Assembly: GCA_943333125.1 (NCBI GenBank)
Contig: CALQSB010000023.1
Location: 1-52,277 of the forward strand
DNA length: 52,277 nt
Direction: 5' to 3'
Source: Chitinophaga pinensis
GTDB taxonomy: Bacteria; Bacteroidota; Bacteroidia; Chitinophagales; Chitinophagaceae
Shown here piece after piece: positions 45,152-52,277 of this stretch. A program made the translations under genes and the position numbers. Position 1 is the first letter of the stretch, and every line of letters starts with the position of its first letter. A model generated the notes under the pieces. The model did not search any database. It was given only the letters and a program-made list of their open reading frames with translations, and was not told the origin of the DNA.

Positions 45152-46393
45152 ATGACGATCTTAATAAAAAATATTGCCTGTCTGGTTAATGTTCGAAGTA
45201 AAAACGAATTATTGAGGGGTGCCAGTTTATCCATGCTTCCTTGCATTGAAAATGCGTATTTAATTATTGAGGATGGAATTATTACAGACATAGGAAAAAT
45301 GACGGATTTGATCAATGATAAAATTACCAGTCCGGAAAATGAAATTGATGCAACCGGGCAATTTGTGTTACCAACCTGGTGCGACAGTCATACACATCTG
45401 GTGTTTTCCGGCAGTAGAGAAAGCGAATTCGTTGATAAAATTAATGGGTTGAGTTATGCTGAAATTGCGGCTAAAGGTGGGGGTATTTTAAATTCTGCTA
45501 ATAAATTAAATAATACCAGTGAGGATCAACTTTTCAATGATGCATGGAAAAGATTGAATGAATTATCACATTTAGGAACAGGAGCGATAGAAATAAAAAG
45601 CGGCTATGGCTTAACGGTTGAATCAGAACTGAAGATGCTGAGGGTGATAAAGAAATTAAAAGAGAAATCTTCGATAACGATCAAATCTACTTTTCTGGGT
45701 GCACATACTTATCCGATGTATTATAAAGAAGATCATGAAGGATACATTAATGCTATTATCAACGATATGCTCCCCGTAATTGCGAATGAAAATCTCGCTG
45801 ATTATATTGATGTATTTTGTGAAACGGGATTCTTTTCAGCAGAGGAAATGATCCGAATTTGTAAAGCAGGCCAACAATTAGGGTTAAAGCCAAAGTTGCA
45901 TATAAATCAACTTAACAGCATTGGCGGAATTCAGGCGGCAATTAACTTGAATGCCATTTCTGTAGATCATCTGGAAACTATGACAGAAAAAGATATTGCT
46001 GATCTGTCGGGCTCTGATACTATAGGAACCTTGCTTCCAACAGCCGCTTTCTTTTTAAGGATGCCATTTCAGCCAGCAAGAAAATTAATTGATTCGGGCT
46101 GTGCGATTGCAATTGCCAGTGATTTCAATCCGGGTTCATCTCCAAGTGGTAATATGAATTTTGTGGTTTCATTAAGTTGTATACAAATGAAAATGCTGCC
46201 TGAAGAAGCAATTAATGCCGCAACAATCAATGCCGCTTATGCGATGGAAGTGGAAAAAGAATTGGGAAGTATTATGATCGGTAAGAAAGCTAATTTTATT
46301 TTTACAAAACCGATTTCTTCATTGGCTTATTTGCCTTATGCCTTTGCACATAATAATATTGAAAAGGTAATGATTAATGGAGTGATTATTTAA
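45152..46393 (+). CDS. hutI: imidazolonepropionase
   Basis: HutI hydrolyses imidazolonepropionate to formiminoglutamate, the third step of histidine breakdown. It is a 413-aa amidohydrolase. Metal ligands H80 and H82 sit in WCDSHTHLVFSG; further family segments are IEIKSGYGLTVE, FLGAHTYP, DVFCETGFF, LKLHINQLNS-type KPKLHINQLNS and ASDFNPGSSP. ATG 45152 was chosen; a TTG one codon earlier is possible. It is 33 bp after the Mur-ligase-like gene and 25 bp before ftcD, indicating an operon. Confidence 0.96.
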   Translation: MTILIKNIACLVNVRSKNELLRGASLSMLPCIENAYLIIEDGIITDIGKMTDLINDKITSPENEIDATGQFVLPTWCDSHTHLVFSGSRESEFVDKINGLSYAEIAAKGGGILNSANKLNNTSEDQLFNDAWKRLNELSHLGTGAIEIKSGYGLTVESELKMLRVIKKLKEKSSITIKSTFLGAHTYPMYYKEDHEGYINAIINDMLPVIANENLADYIDVFCETGFFSAEEMIRICKAGQQLGLKPKLHINQLNSIGGIQAAINLNAISVDHLETMTEKDIADLSGSDTIGTLLPTAAFFLRMPFQPARKLIDSGCAIAIASDFNPGSSPSGNMNFVVSLSCIQMKMLPEEAINAATINAAYAMEVEKELGSIMIGKKANFIFTKPISSLAYLPYAFAHNNIEKVMINGVII

Positions 46394-46418
46394 ATTTATA
46401 AGTATTAAAAAAGGAGTT

Positions 46419-48095
46419 ATGCAACAGTTAATTGAATGTGTTCCAAATTTTTCTGAAGGCAATGATCTGAATATTATCAAGCAGATTACCGATCAGATCG
46501 AATCCGTTGAAGGCGTAAGACTATTAAATGTTGATCCCGGAAAAGCTACAAACAGAACGGTGGTTACAATGATAGGAGAACCTAGTGCTGTAATTGAAGC
46601 CTCATTCAGAGCCATTAAAAAAGCAGGTGAATTAATTGATATGTCTAAGCATAAAGGTGAGCACCCAAGAATGGGTGCCACTGATGTTTGCCCATTTATT
46701 CCAATTGCAAATATCACCATGGAAGAAACGGCTGCCTTTGCTCAACAATTAGCGCTTAGAGTAGGAAACGAATTGAACATTCCTGTTTATTTATATGAAT
46801 CCGCGCAACCCAATAAAGAGCGAAGTAATCTTTCCATCATTAGAACAGGAGAGTATGAAGGGTTTGCAAAAAAAATTACCCTTCCAGAATGGAAACCCGA
46901 TTTTGGGCCTGCTGTATTTGATGCTAAAAGAGGCGCAACGGTCATTGGTGCTCGGGATTTTTTAGTAGCTTATAATGTAAATCTCAATACCACATCCACC
47001 CGAAGAGCAAATGCTGTTGCTTTTGATATCAGAGAAGCCGGGAGAGTAAAAAAGGTTAATGGAAAAATAGTAAATGATGAAAATGGAAAACCAATAAACA
47101 TTCCAGGTAGTTTGAAAAGTGTAAAAGCAATCGGCTGGTTTATCGAAGAATATGGTATTGCTCAGATTTCAATCAATCTTACAAACATCAATGTAACACC
47201 TGTTCACATTGCTTTTGATGAAGCCTGCAAAAAAGCAGATCAAAGAGGAATAAGAGTTACCGGAAGTGAATTGGTTGGGCTCATTCCTTTGAAAGCAATG
47301 ACTGACGCTGGAAAATATTTTTTACAAAAACAACAACGATCAATCGGAGTAAGTGAAAAAGAACTTATTAAAATTGCCATCAAATCAATGAGCCTGGATG
47401 AATTAAGTCCTTTCAATCCTGAAGAAAGAATCATCGAATACATGCTTGCCGATAACAAAAATAAAAAATTAGTGCATTTGTCGTTAGCTGATTTTGCTGA
47501 TGAAACGGCAAGCGAAAGTCCGGCACCCGGTGGAGGTTCTATAGCGGCATATTCAGGTGCCCTGGGAATTTCTTTGGCTACAATGGTGGCCAATTTATCT
47601 TCTCATAAACAAGGCTGGGATGAAAGATGGGAAGAGTTCAGTACATGGGCAGAAAAAGGTCAGAAAATCAAAGATCAATTACTGGGACTTGTAGACGAAG
47701 ACACGAATGCTTTTAATAAAATCATGACGGCCTTTGGTTTACCAAAAGGAAACGAAGCAGAAAAAGCCTCAAGAAAACTGGCTATTCAGGAGGCTACAAA
47801 ATATGCAATTGAAATTCCATTCAAAGTAATGAGTCTTTCTTTGGAAAGTATGGAAGTAATAAAAGCTATGGCAGAAACAGGTAATCCTAATTCTGTTTCA
47901 GATGCTGGTGTAGGTGCTTTATGTGCAAGATCCGCTGTAATGGGAGCTTTTATGAATGTTCGGATAAATGCAGCTGGTTATGATGACAAAGTATTTGTAT
48001 CTACAATAGTTAAGAAAGGCCATGAGATAGAAAACAGCGCAATTGAAACGGAAGCCCTTATTCTTAAAATTGTGAATGAGAAAATTGGATTGTGA
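46419..48095 (+). CDS. ftcD: bifunctional glutamate formimidoyltransferase / formimidoyltetrahydrofolate cyclodeaminase
   Basis: This enzyme moves the formimino group from formiminoglutamate to tetrahydrofolate, releasing glutamate, then deaminates the product to methenyltetrahydrofolate. The 558-aa protein is a full fusion: transferase half (1 to about 335: IECVPNFSEGND, HKGEHPRMGATDVCPF, RRANAVAFDIREAG) and cyclodeaminase half (about 350-558: ETASESPAPGGGSIAAYSGA). An AAGGAG sequence at 46411-46416 lies two bases before the ATG, unusually close to a Shine-Dalgarno in this window. It completes the Hut pathway without HutF/HutG. Confidence 0.96.
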   Translation: MQQLIECVPNFSEGNDLNIIKQITDQIESVEGVRLLNVDPGKATNRTVVTMIGEPSAVIEASFRAIKKAGELIDMSKHKGEHPRMGATDVCPFIPIANITMEETAAFAQQLALRVGNELNIPVYLYESAQPNKERSNLSIIRTGEYEGFAKKITLPEWKPDFGPAVFDAKRGATVIGARDFLVAYNVNLNTTSTRRANAVAFDIREAGRVKKVNGKIVNDENGKPINIPGSLKSVKAIGWFIEEYGIAQISINLTNINVTPVHIAFDEACKKADQRGIRVTGSELVGLIPLKAMTDAGKYFLQKQQRSIGVSEKELIKIAIKSMSLDELSPFNPEERIIEYMLADNKNKKLVHLSLADFADETASESPAPGGGSIAAYSGALGISLATMVANLSSHKQGWDERWEEFSTWAEKGQKIKDQLLGLVDEDTNAFNKIMTAFGLPKGNEAEKASRKLAIQEATKYAIEIPFKVMSLSLESMEVIKAMAETGNPNSVSDAGVGALCARSAVMGAFMNVRINAAGYDDKVFVSTIVKKGHEIENSAIETEALILKIVNEKIGL

Positions 48096-48099
48096 TTTT

Positions 48100-49134
48100 T
48101 TATTGAATTGACTTAATTTGCTTTTTATCATGATCATATTCAATTAACAAAACTGCATTTTCATTCAGATTGCTGCTGGAATGGATTTCGAATCTTTTTT
48201 TGCCAGCTGTAACTACAATCAGCGCTGTGTTTGGAGCGATAGAACCCAGATTGTCGGCAAACATAATGAGCTCGTTAATTTTAGCAGTGTCTTCTATTTT
48301 GATATTTAAAACAATAGGCTCTTCGGTTAGTCTTTGCTTATATTTAAGCAGCTTGCCATTAAAAAATATACTTACCGTGTCGTTATCTATACTGCCATTA
48401 TCATAGAGTTTAATTTGAATATTTTTGTCATCAATTTTTAATGTTGACACCGTATTTTTCTTTCGGGTATTCATTTCCGAAATTAATTCAGAATCAGAAT
48501 AATTGTTGTCTGCTGATTCAATTGAAGAAACAGGATTTTTGTTATCTATAATTAATTTTGCAGAATCGAGTTTGACCGAAGGTTTATTTAAAGATTTTTT
48601 TGGAATGTCTTTTTTTAAATGGGGCTTTGTTACTGACTTAATAGGTTCTTTTTTCAAAGTTGGTTCAGGATTAACATTAAAACAAGTTGGGCTATTTCCT
48701 GGAAGTTTCTCTGGAATATTTGAAACTTTGCGCAGCCAGAAATTGTCCCCGGTTTCTAATCCAAAAAGGTCGGTAAAAGCTGAGCTGGTAGAAACATTGC
48801 CACGCAGAATATTGTTTTCAGTGTTTCCTACCCGCCAAAGCCTGATGGTCATTAACACATGATCTCCGCTGTTTTCAATAAAATGTGTGCCTGTAATTAC
48901 CCACATTTTTGAGGATTTATTGTATTTACCCAGAAAATAAGATTTGCAATGACTTTTTCTGCTATCTAAAACAACATCATAAGTATAACCACAAAGTTCA
49001 TTTTTGCTTTGAACTACATTCATCTTAAAATATTCATCAATCATAATTCCCTCCCAGCTACCGGTAATATTTTGAGCTTGCAACATCAAATTCAGAAAAA
49101 TAAGTAATAGCGTAGAGTTAAGTGCTTTTTTCAT
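48100..49134 (-). CDS. secreted protein with lipocalin-like N-terminal region, unknown function
   Basis: A 344-aa exported protein. Start ATG 49134 gives a signal peptide (MKKALNSTLLLIFLNLMLQA); a TTG two codons earlier is also open. The first 130 residues form a beta-rich region (ITGSWEGIMIDEYFKMNVVQ) similar to lipocalin-like domains. A Pro/Lys-rich linker (EPTLKKEPIKSVTKPHLKKD) follows, then a C-terminal beta domain (NIQIKLYDNGSIDNDTVSIFFNG ... LIVVTAGKKRFEIHSSS, given as two parts) seen in Chitinophagaceae envelope proteins. It converges on ftcD with only a 4-bp gap. Confidence 0.65.
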   Translation of the reverse strand: MKKALNSTLLLIFLNLMLQAQNITGSWEGIMIDEYFKMNVVQSKNELCGYTYDVVLDSRKSHCKSYFLGKYNKSSKMWVITGTHFIENSGDHVLMTIRLWRVGNTENNILRGNVSTSSAFTDLFGLETGDNFWLRKVSNIPEKLPGNSPTCFNVNPEPTLKKEPIKSVTKPHLKKDIPKKSLNKPSVKLDSAKLIIDNKNPVSSIESADNNYSDSELISEMNTRKKNTVSTLKIDDKNIQIKLYDNGSIDNDTVSIFFNGKLLKYKQRLTEEPIVLNIKIEDTAKINELIMFADNLGSIAPNTALIVVTAGKKRFEIHSSSNLNENAVLLIEYDHDKKQIKSIQ

Positions 49135-49277
49135 AGGCAAATAAAATTAATATAATTATCGCCACTTTTTTAATAATTAAAGTATAACGAATTGTTATTA
49201 GAAAACGTCAGATGCACTAAAAAATTGATTTGATCAACAGATTTAAGCAATATATACCAATTTTGGAAACAAATGTG

Positions 49278-49285
49278 TAGTTTTG
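49278..49285 (+). promoter_or_regulatory. predicted -7 element of the nuclease gene
   Basis: TAGTTTTG matches TAnnTTTG exactly, about 50 nt before the ATG at 49335. The -33 region has no TTG at the usual spacing. Confidence 0.5.
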
Positions 49286-49334
49286 GAACCTGCTTTTGCA
49301 GTTGCTCATTTTGAGATAAACAAAAAAAAATGTT

Positions 49335-50228
49335 ATGATAAAAAACAGTTTAACGTATTTACTTTTAGTAACAGTAGTTTTATTTTCTTCTTGTTCTAAA
49401 GACAGTATCTTAGTTCAAACAACAAATCCTGTTGACAACCCTGTAATTGTTCCTCCCGTTGCACCACCAACAAGTGCTACAGACAGTACATTAGTAATGG
49501 GAAACCCCAGTAATGCGACTACAAATGTGGCTGATTTCGGAAATTATCTTTTAAAAGAAAACTATTATTCCGTTTCATATAACAGAGACAGAGGTATTTC
49601 TAATTGGGTGAGCTGGCATGTAGCCGCAACTGATTTTGGTTCAGTAAGCAGACAAGATGATTTTAGAGGAAACCCTAACTTGCCATCAGACTGGTATAAA
49701 GTAGAAAACACCAGTTATACCGGTTCAGGTTTCGACAGAGGACATATGTGTCCGTCATCAGACAGAACTTCTTCAATCGCAGCAAATTCTTCAACTTTTC
49801 TAATGACAAATATTATACCTCAGGCACCTCAGAATAATCAGGTTACCTGGGCAGGTTTGGAGAATTATTGCAGATCATTAGTTCAGTCTGGAAGTGAATT
49901 GTATATTATCGCTGGTTCTTATGGAGAAGGTGGAACCACAACATCAGGTGGTTTATCAACGATAATTGATAATGGCAGAATTACCGTTCCTTCAACACTT
50001 TGGAAAGTTATTGTAGTATTGTCAAATGGATCCAATGATTTAAACAGAGTAACAAGCAACACAAGAGTAATCAGTATAGTAATTCCTAATAATGATAATG
50101 TAAACAGCGATTGGAAGACTTACAGAAATTCAGTTGATTTTATTGAACAAGAAACTGGATATGATATTTTGTCGAAAGTATCAGCTGGAACTCAAGCTGT
50201 AATTGAATCAAGAATTGATAATCTGTAA
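49335..50228 (+). CDS. lipoprotein DNA/RNA non-specific endonuclease
   Basis: A 297-aa surface-anchored nuclease. The signal peptide ends at lipobox FSSC (C20). A Pro/Thr-rich spacer to about 55 precedes the NUC domain with the DRGHMCPSSDRT motif; D134-R135-G136-H137 hold the catalytic His and Mg-binding neighbours. TWAGLENYCRSLVQ carries the conserved helix Asn region. It likely degrades extracellular nucleic acid for nutrition or defence. The next gene is 23 bp downstream, so the two are probably cotranscribed. Confidence 0.93.
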   Translation: MIKNSLTYLLLVTVVLFSSCSKDSILVQTTNPVDNPVIVPPVAPPTSATDSTLVMGNPSNATTNVADFGNYLLKENYYSVSYNRDRGISNWVSWHVAATDFGSVSRQDDFRGNPNLPSDWYKVENTSYTGSGFDRGHMCPSSDRTSSIAANSSTFLMTNIIPQAPQNNQVTWAGLENYCRSLVQSGSELYIIAGSYGEGGTTTSGGLSTIIDNGRITVPSTLWKVIVVLSNGSNDLNRVTSNTRVISIVIPNNDNVNSDWKTYRNSVDFIEQETGYDILSKVSAGTQAVIESRIDNL

Positions 50229-50251
50229 TAATAACTTTTAAAATTTTTGAA

Positions 50252-50677
50252 ATGAAAAATAAAATTCTTTTTACCAGTGCATTTTTTTTACTGATGAGTA
50301 GTTCATTCGCTCAGACAAATACAAGTAAAAAAAATAAAACGCAGCAATCAAGTGAGTCAATTAAAACCAGTTCAAAAACACCTGCAGTAGAGACTTTGGA
50401 GTATTCTAATACAGAAACAATTACAGAAAATATTGTTGTATCAGAAAGTCAAATTAAAGAAGAAAAATTAAATTCTCTGATTAAGTATAATCTTACTAAA
50501 ATAACAGAAATCGAAAATGCAGTAGGAGAGAAGGAGAAATATATTTCAAGTGATGATAAATCAACTCAGGCAGCGAGAAAAAAAGATTTAGAATCTTTAA
50601 AATCAACAATGCTGATAGATTTATTAGGAAAAGATGGATATGATTATTATATAAATAAATATAAAAACAAGAAATAA
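50252..50677 (+). CDS. secreted small protein, unknown function
   Basis: A 141-aa exported protein with a signal peptide (to about residue 20, ending SFAQT), a Ser/Thr/Lys-rich low-complexity segment and a charged helical C-terminal half (EIENAVGEKEKYISSDDKST, then AARKKDLESLKSTMLIDLLG). I do not recognise it. It is likely in an operon with the nuclease gene, so a partner or regulatory role is possible but unsupported. A strong terminator follows. Confidence 0.7.
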   Translation: MKNKILFTSAFFLLMSSSFAQTNTSKKNKTQQSSESIKTSSKTPAVETLEYSNTETITENIVVSESQIKEEKLNSLIKYNLTKITEIENAVGEKEKYISSDDKSTQAARKKDLESLKSTMLIDLLGKDGYDYYINKYKNKK

Positions 50678-50700
50678 GAATACTTTATTTTCTTTAATTA

Positions 50701-50731
50701 AATAGCCTTGTTTTACGAGGCTATTTTTTTG
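50701..50731 (+). terminator. rho-independent terminator after the nuclease operon
   Basis: AATAGCCT (50701-50708) pairs with AGGCTATT (50718-50725), extended inside by T-G and G-C pairs, with a following T-run. Confidence 0.88.
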
Positions 50732-50810
50732 TCATAAAGACTTAAACAATAATTTTAAAATCAATTCGTTTTAAAAAATACTGATTTTAAATAAATATTA
50801 CATATCAATA
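50732..50810. other. AT-rich gap
   Basis: AT-rich DNA with no gene or structure that I could support; the structured leader of the next gene starts at 50811. Confidence 0.5.
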
Positions 50811-50996
50811 AAATGACTAAAAAAAGTCATTTATTAAATGCTTTTAGACCACTTTATACGTAACCTTACTAAGGTTATTTACGTATTTAAAGCGCGAAAT
50901 CCCTCAATTTTTTATTCTGTAAAATAAATTATAACATCCGGCGTTATAATAATATCCTATAACCCGACCTGCTTAATGGTCGAATCCTAAACGCCG
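50811..50996 (+). promoter_or_regulatory. multi-stem leader of the last gene
   Basis: Four dyads precede the ATG at 50997. AAATGACT/AGTCATTT (50811-50832). TACGTAACCTT/AAGGTT-ATT-TACGTA (50857-50885). CGGCGTT (50939-50945) with AACGCCG (50990-50996), which touches the start codon. Between those last arms lie TTATA/TATAA (50944-50962) and CGACC/GGTCG (50965-50982), a three-way-junction shape. The GC-rich outer stem is striking in this AT-rich DNA. Confidence 0.5.
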
Positions 50997-52277
50997 ATGA
51001 AACAACTTTTACCCATCCTGATACTTTTGCTTGGCCAATTTGCGTCAGGACAAAATACAAATCCAAGAAGGATTCTTTCTGAGCAATCAGCACGAATCAT
51101 CAATAATTCTCCATGGGATGAGACGGAACCAGCAATCAATGGATTTTCAAGAGTTTTAAAAGGAAATAAATTCACATTTATCAATAATTCAGGTACATCT
51201 ATCTCTAATCCTGTATTTGATGGGGCAAGAAATTTCTCGAATCATCTGGCCGCTGTTGAAAAAGACGATAAATGGGGATTTGTCAATGAAAGAGGTTTGG
51301 TTGTAATCCCAATGAATTATGAAATCGTTTATGATTTCGTTGAAGATTTTACTATAGTTTATCAAAATAAAAAATGGTTTAAAATAAATAAAACAGGAAT
51401 CAACTTAACAGAGTTGAATATTGATATTTGTTATGGTATTAAAAATGGAGTCATCCTTATTTCTAAAAATGGAAAAAAAGGACACATACAATCGGATGGC
51501 CGTATAATGTATGATCAAATTACTGCTGATTCCACAGCCACAACTTTCCAAAGAACTAATCCCATTCAAAATAATAACGTAACGGCGAATTGCCCTGACA
51601 ATTTAACTTTTGAATTTGGGAATTTTACAAACTGGAGATGTTATACGGGAACGGTAGATTCTGTTGGAAATACTAACGTAGTTACAGTAGCATTGTCCGG
51701 ACCAGTTGCAAACAGACATAGAATTGTTACAAGGGCAATTCCTTCTGCGGTTGACTTCTTTGGATTATTCCCAACCAACCCTCCTGATGGAAGCAATTTT
51801 GCTGTAAAATTAGGCAACACAAATATCGGTGCACAGGCAGAACGTATTTCATATACTATCCGTGTTCCGCAAAATGACAGTAATTTTTCTATTAAATACG
51901 ATTATGCTGTGGTATTTCAGGATCCTGGTCATACTACCTGGTCTCAGCCACGTTTTACGGCTAAGTTGTTTGACTCTGCGTCTAACCGATACGTTGATTG
52001 CGCTTCCTTTGAATATATTTCAACGTCTAATCTTCCTGGTTTTGCCAGATCTACTGTTGATACTTCTGTAATATATAAACCATGGGCATCAGCTTTTATA
52101 AGCCTCAGGGCTTATGCCGGCAGAACTATGTATTTAGAATTCACTACCGCAGATTGTGTGAGAAGAGGTCATTGGGGGTATGCTTACTTAGATGTTGAAA
52201 ATACTTGTGGTCAGTCAATTGGAGTACAATACAATTGTAACTATCCAAATATTACCACACTTGATGGCCCTCCAGGA
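50997..52277 (+). CDS. large secreted surface protein with WG-type repeat, 3'-truncated by window edge
   Basis: The frame is open from ATG 50997 to the last base (427 codons) with no stop, so the gene continues past the window. A signal peptide (MKQLLPILILLLGQFASGQ) comes first. Residues about 75-125 carry a WG-repeat pattern (EKDDKWGFVNERGLVVIP). After about residue 195 a beta-rich module starts with NCPDNLTFEFGNFTNWRCYTG, typical of giant Bacteroidota adhesin or gliding proteins whose C-termini carry PKD-type repeats and a T9SS sorting domain. The later parts and true length are unknown. Confidence 0.8.
   Translation, partial: MKQLLPILILLLGQFASGQNTNPRRILSEQSARIINNSPWDETEPAINGFSRVLKGNKFTFINNSGTSISNPVFDGARNFSNHLAAVEKDDKWGFVNERGLVVIPMNYEIVYDFVEDFTIVYQNKKWFKINKTGINLTELNIDICYGIKNGVILISKNGKKGHIQSDGRIMYDQITADSTATTFQRTNPIQNNNVTANCPDNLTFEFGNFTNWRCYTGTVDSVGNTNVVTVALSGPVANRHRIVTRAIPSAVDFFGLFPTNPPDGSNFAVKLGNTNIGAQAERISYTIRVPQNDSNFSIKYDYAVVFQDPGHTTWSQPRFTAKLFDSASNRYVDCASFEYISTSNLPGFARSTVDTSVIYKPWASAFISLRAYAGRTMYLEFTTADCVRRGHWGYAYLDVENTCGQSIGVQYNCNYPNITTLDGPPG

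Noticed and set aside
51829..52071. 80-aa frame inside the last gene
   Set aside because: Shadow frame; the main frame from 50997 stays open for 427 codons with a clear signal peptide.

Overview
The window is AT-rich bacterial DNA from a member of the Bacteroidota. The content points to a Chitinophagaceae-like relative (inference). Signs of the phylum are: candidate promoters with the TAnnTTTG -7 element and few Shine-Dalgarno sequences; a type IX secretion (T9SS) C-terminal sorting domain; several lipoproteins with an S-C lipobox; the Bacteroidota form of PurM; and Gly-rich small RRM proteins. I saw no rRNA, tRNA, CRISPR array, prophage or insertion sequence.

Layout. 1-1920: the end of purM and ftsE. 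1904-5139 (minus): two glycosyltransferases and a Gfo/Idh/MocA oxidoreductase, a small surface-sugar cluster with TTG starts and tight coupling. 5381-12465: housekeeping genes (rpsO, pnp, prmA, plsY, a DUF3052-like gene, and dnaG on the minus strand). 12710-23042: a TPR protein, a DUF4412-like secreted protein, smc, a large T9SS-exported lysyl-oxidase-like protein and a Ycf48-like beta-propeller. 23163-26345: hutH-hutU. 26427-32485: outer-membrane protein, coiled-coil protein, lipoprotein, P-type ATPase and an orphan ABC ATPase. 32486-33459: a gene-free stretch carrying a tandemly duplicated, terminator-ended RNA-like unit. 33460-38915: psuK-psuG (pseudouridine breakdown), SIMPL protein, lipoprotein, L,D-transpeptidase and RRM protein. 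39063-40100: a tiny sorting-domain-like protein, a 74/75-bp minisatellite and a hairpin cluster. 40101-45118: cyclophilin, an exported actin-fold (Ppx/GppA-like) protein with a membrane coiled-coil partner, a promoter-to-terminator RNA candidate, a conserved hypothetical and a MurC-like ligase. 45152-48095: hutI-ftcD. 48100-52277: secreted proteins, a lipoprotein nuclease, and the start of a large surface protein that runs off the window.

How genes work together: hutH, hutU, hutI and ftcD give a complete route from histidine to glutamate with formimino transfer to tetrahydrofolate, but they sit in two blocks about 19 kb apart. psuK and psuG overlap and together convert pseudouridine to uracil plus ribose 5-phosphate. 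Many convergent gene pairs share one symmetric hairpin terminator.

Most interesting signals: (1) a bacterial lysyl-oxidase-like domain that keeps the HxHxH copper site and the Lys and Tyr that form the LTQ cofactor in animal enzymes; (2) the duplicated RNA-like unit before psuK; (3) the exported actin-fold protein with its membrane partner; (4) an atypical MurC paralogue next to hutI-ftcD; (5) a promoter-to-terminator RNA of about 119 nt at 42946-43076; (6) a multi-stem leader touching the start codon of the last gene.
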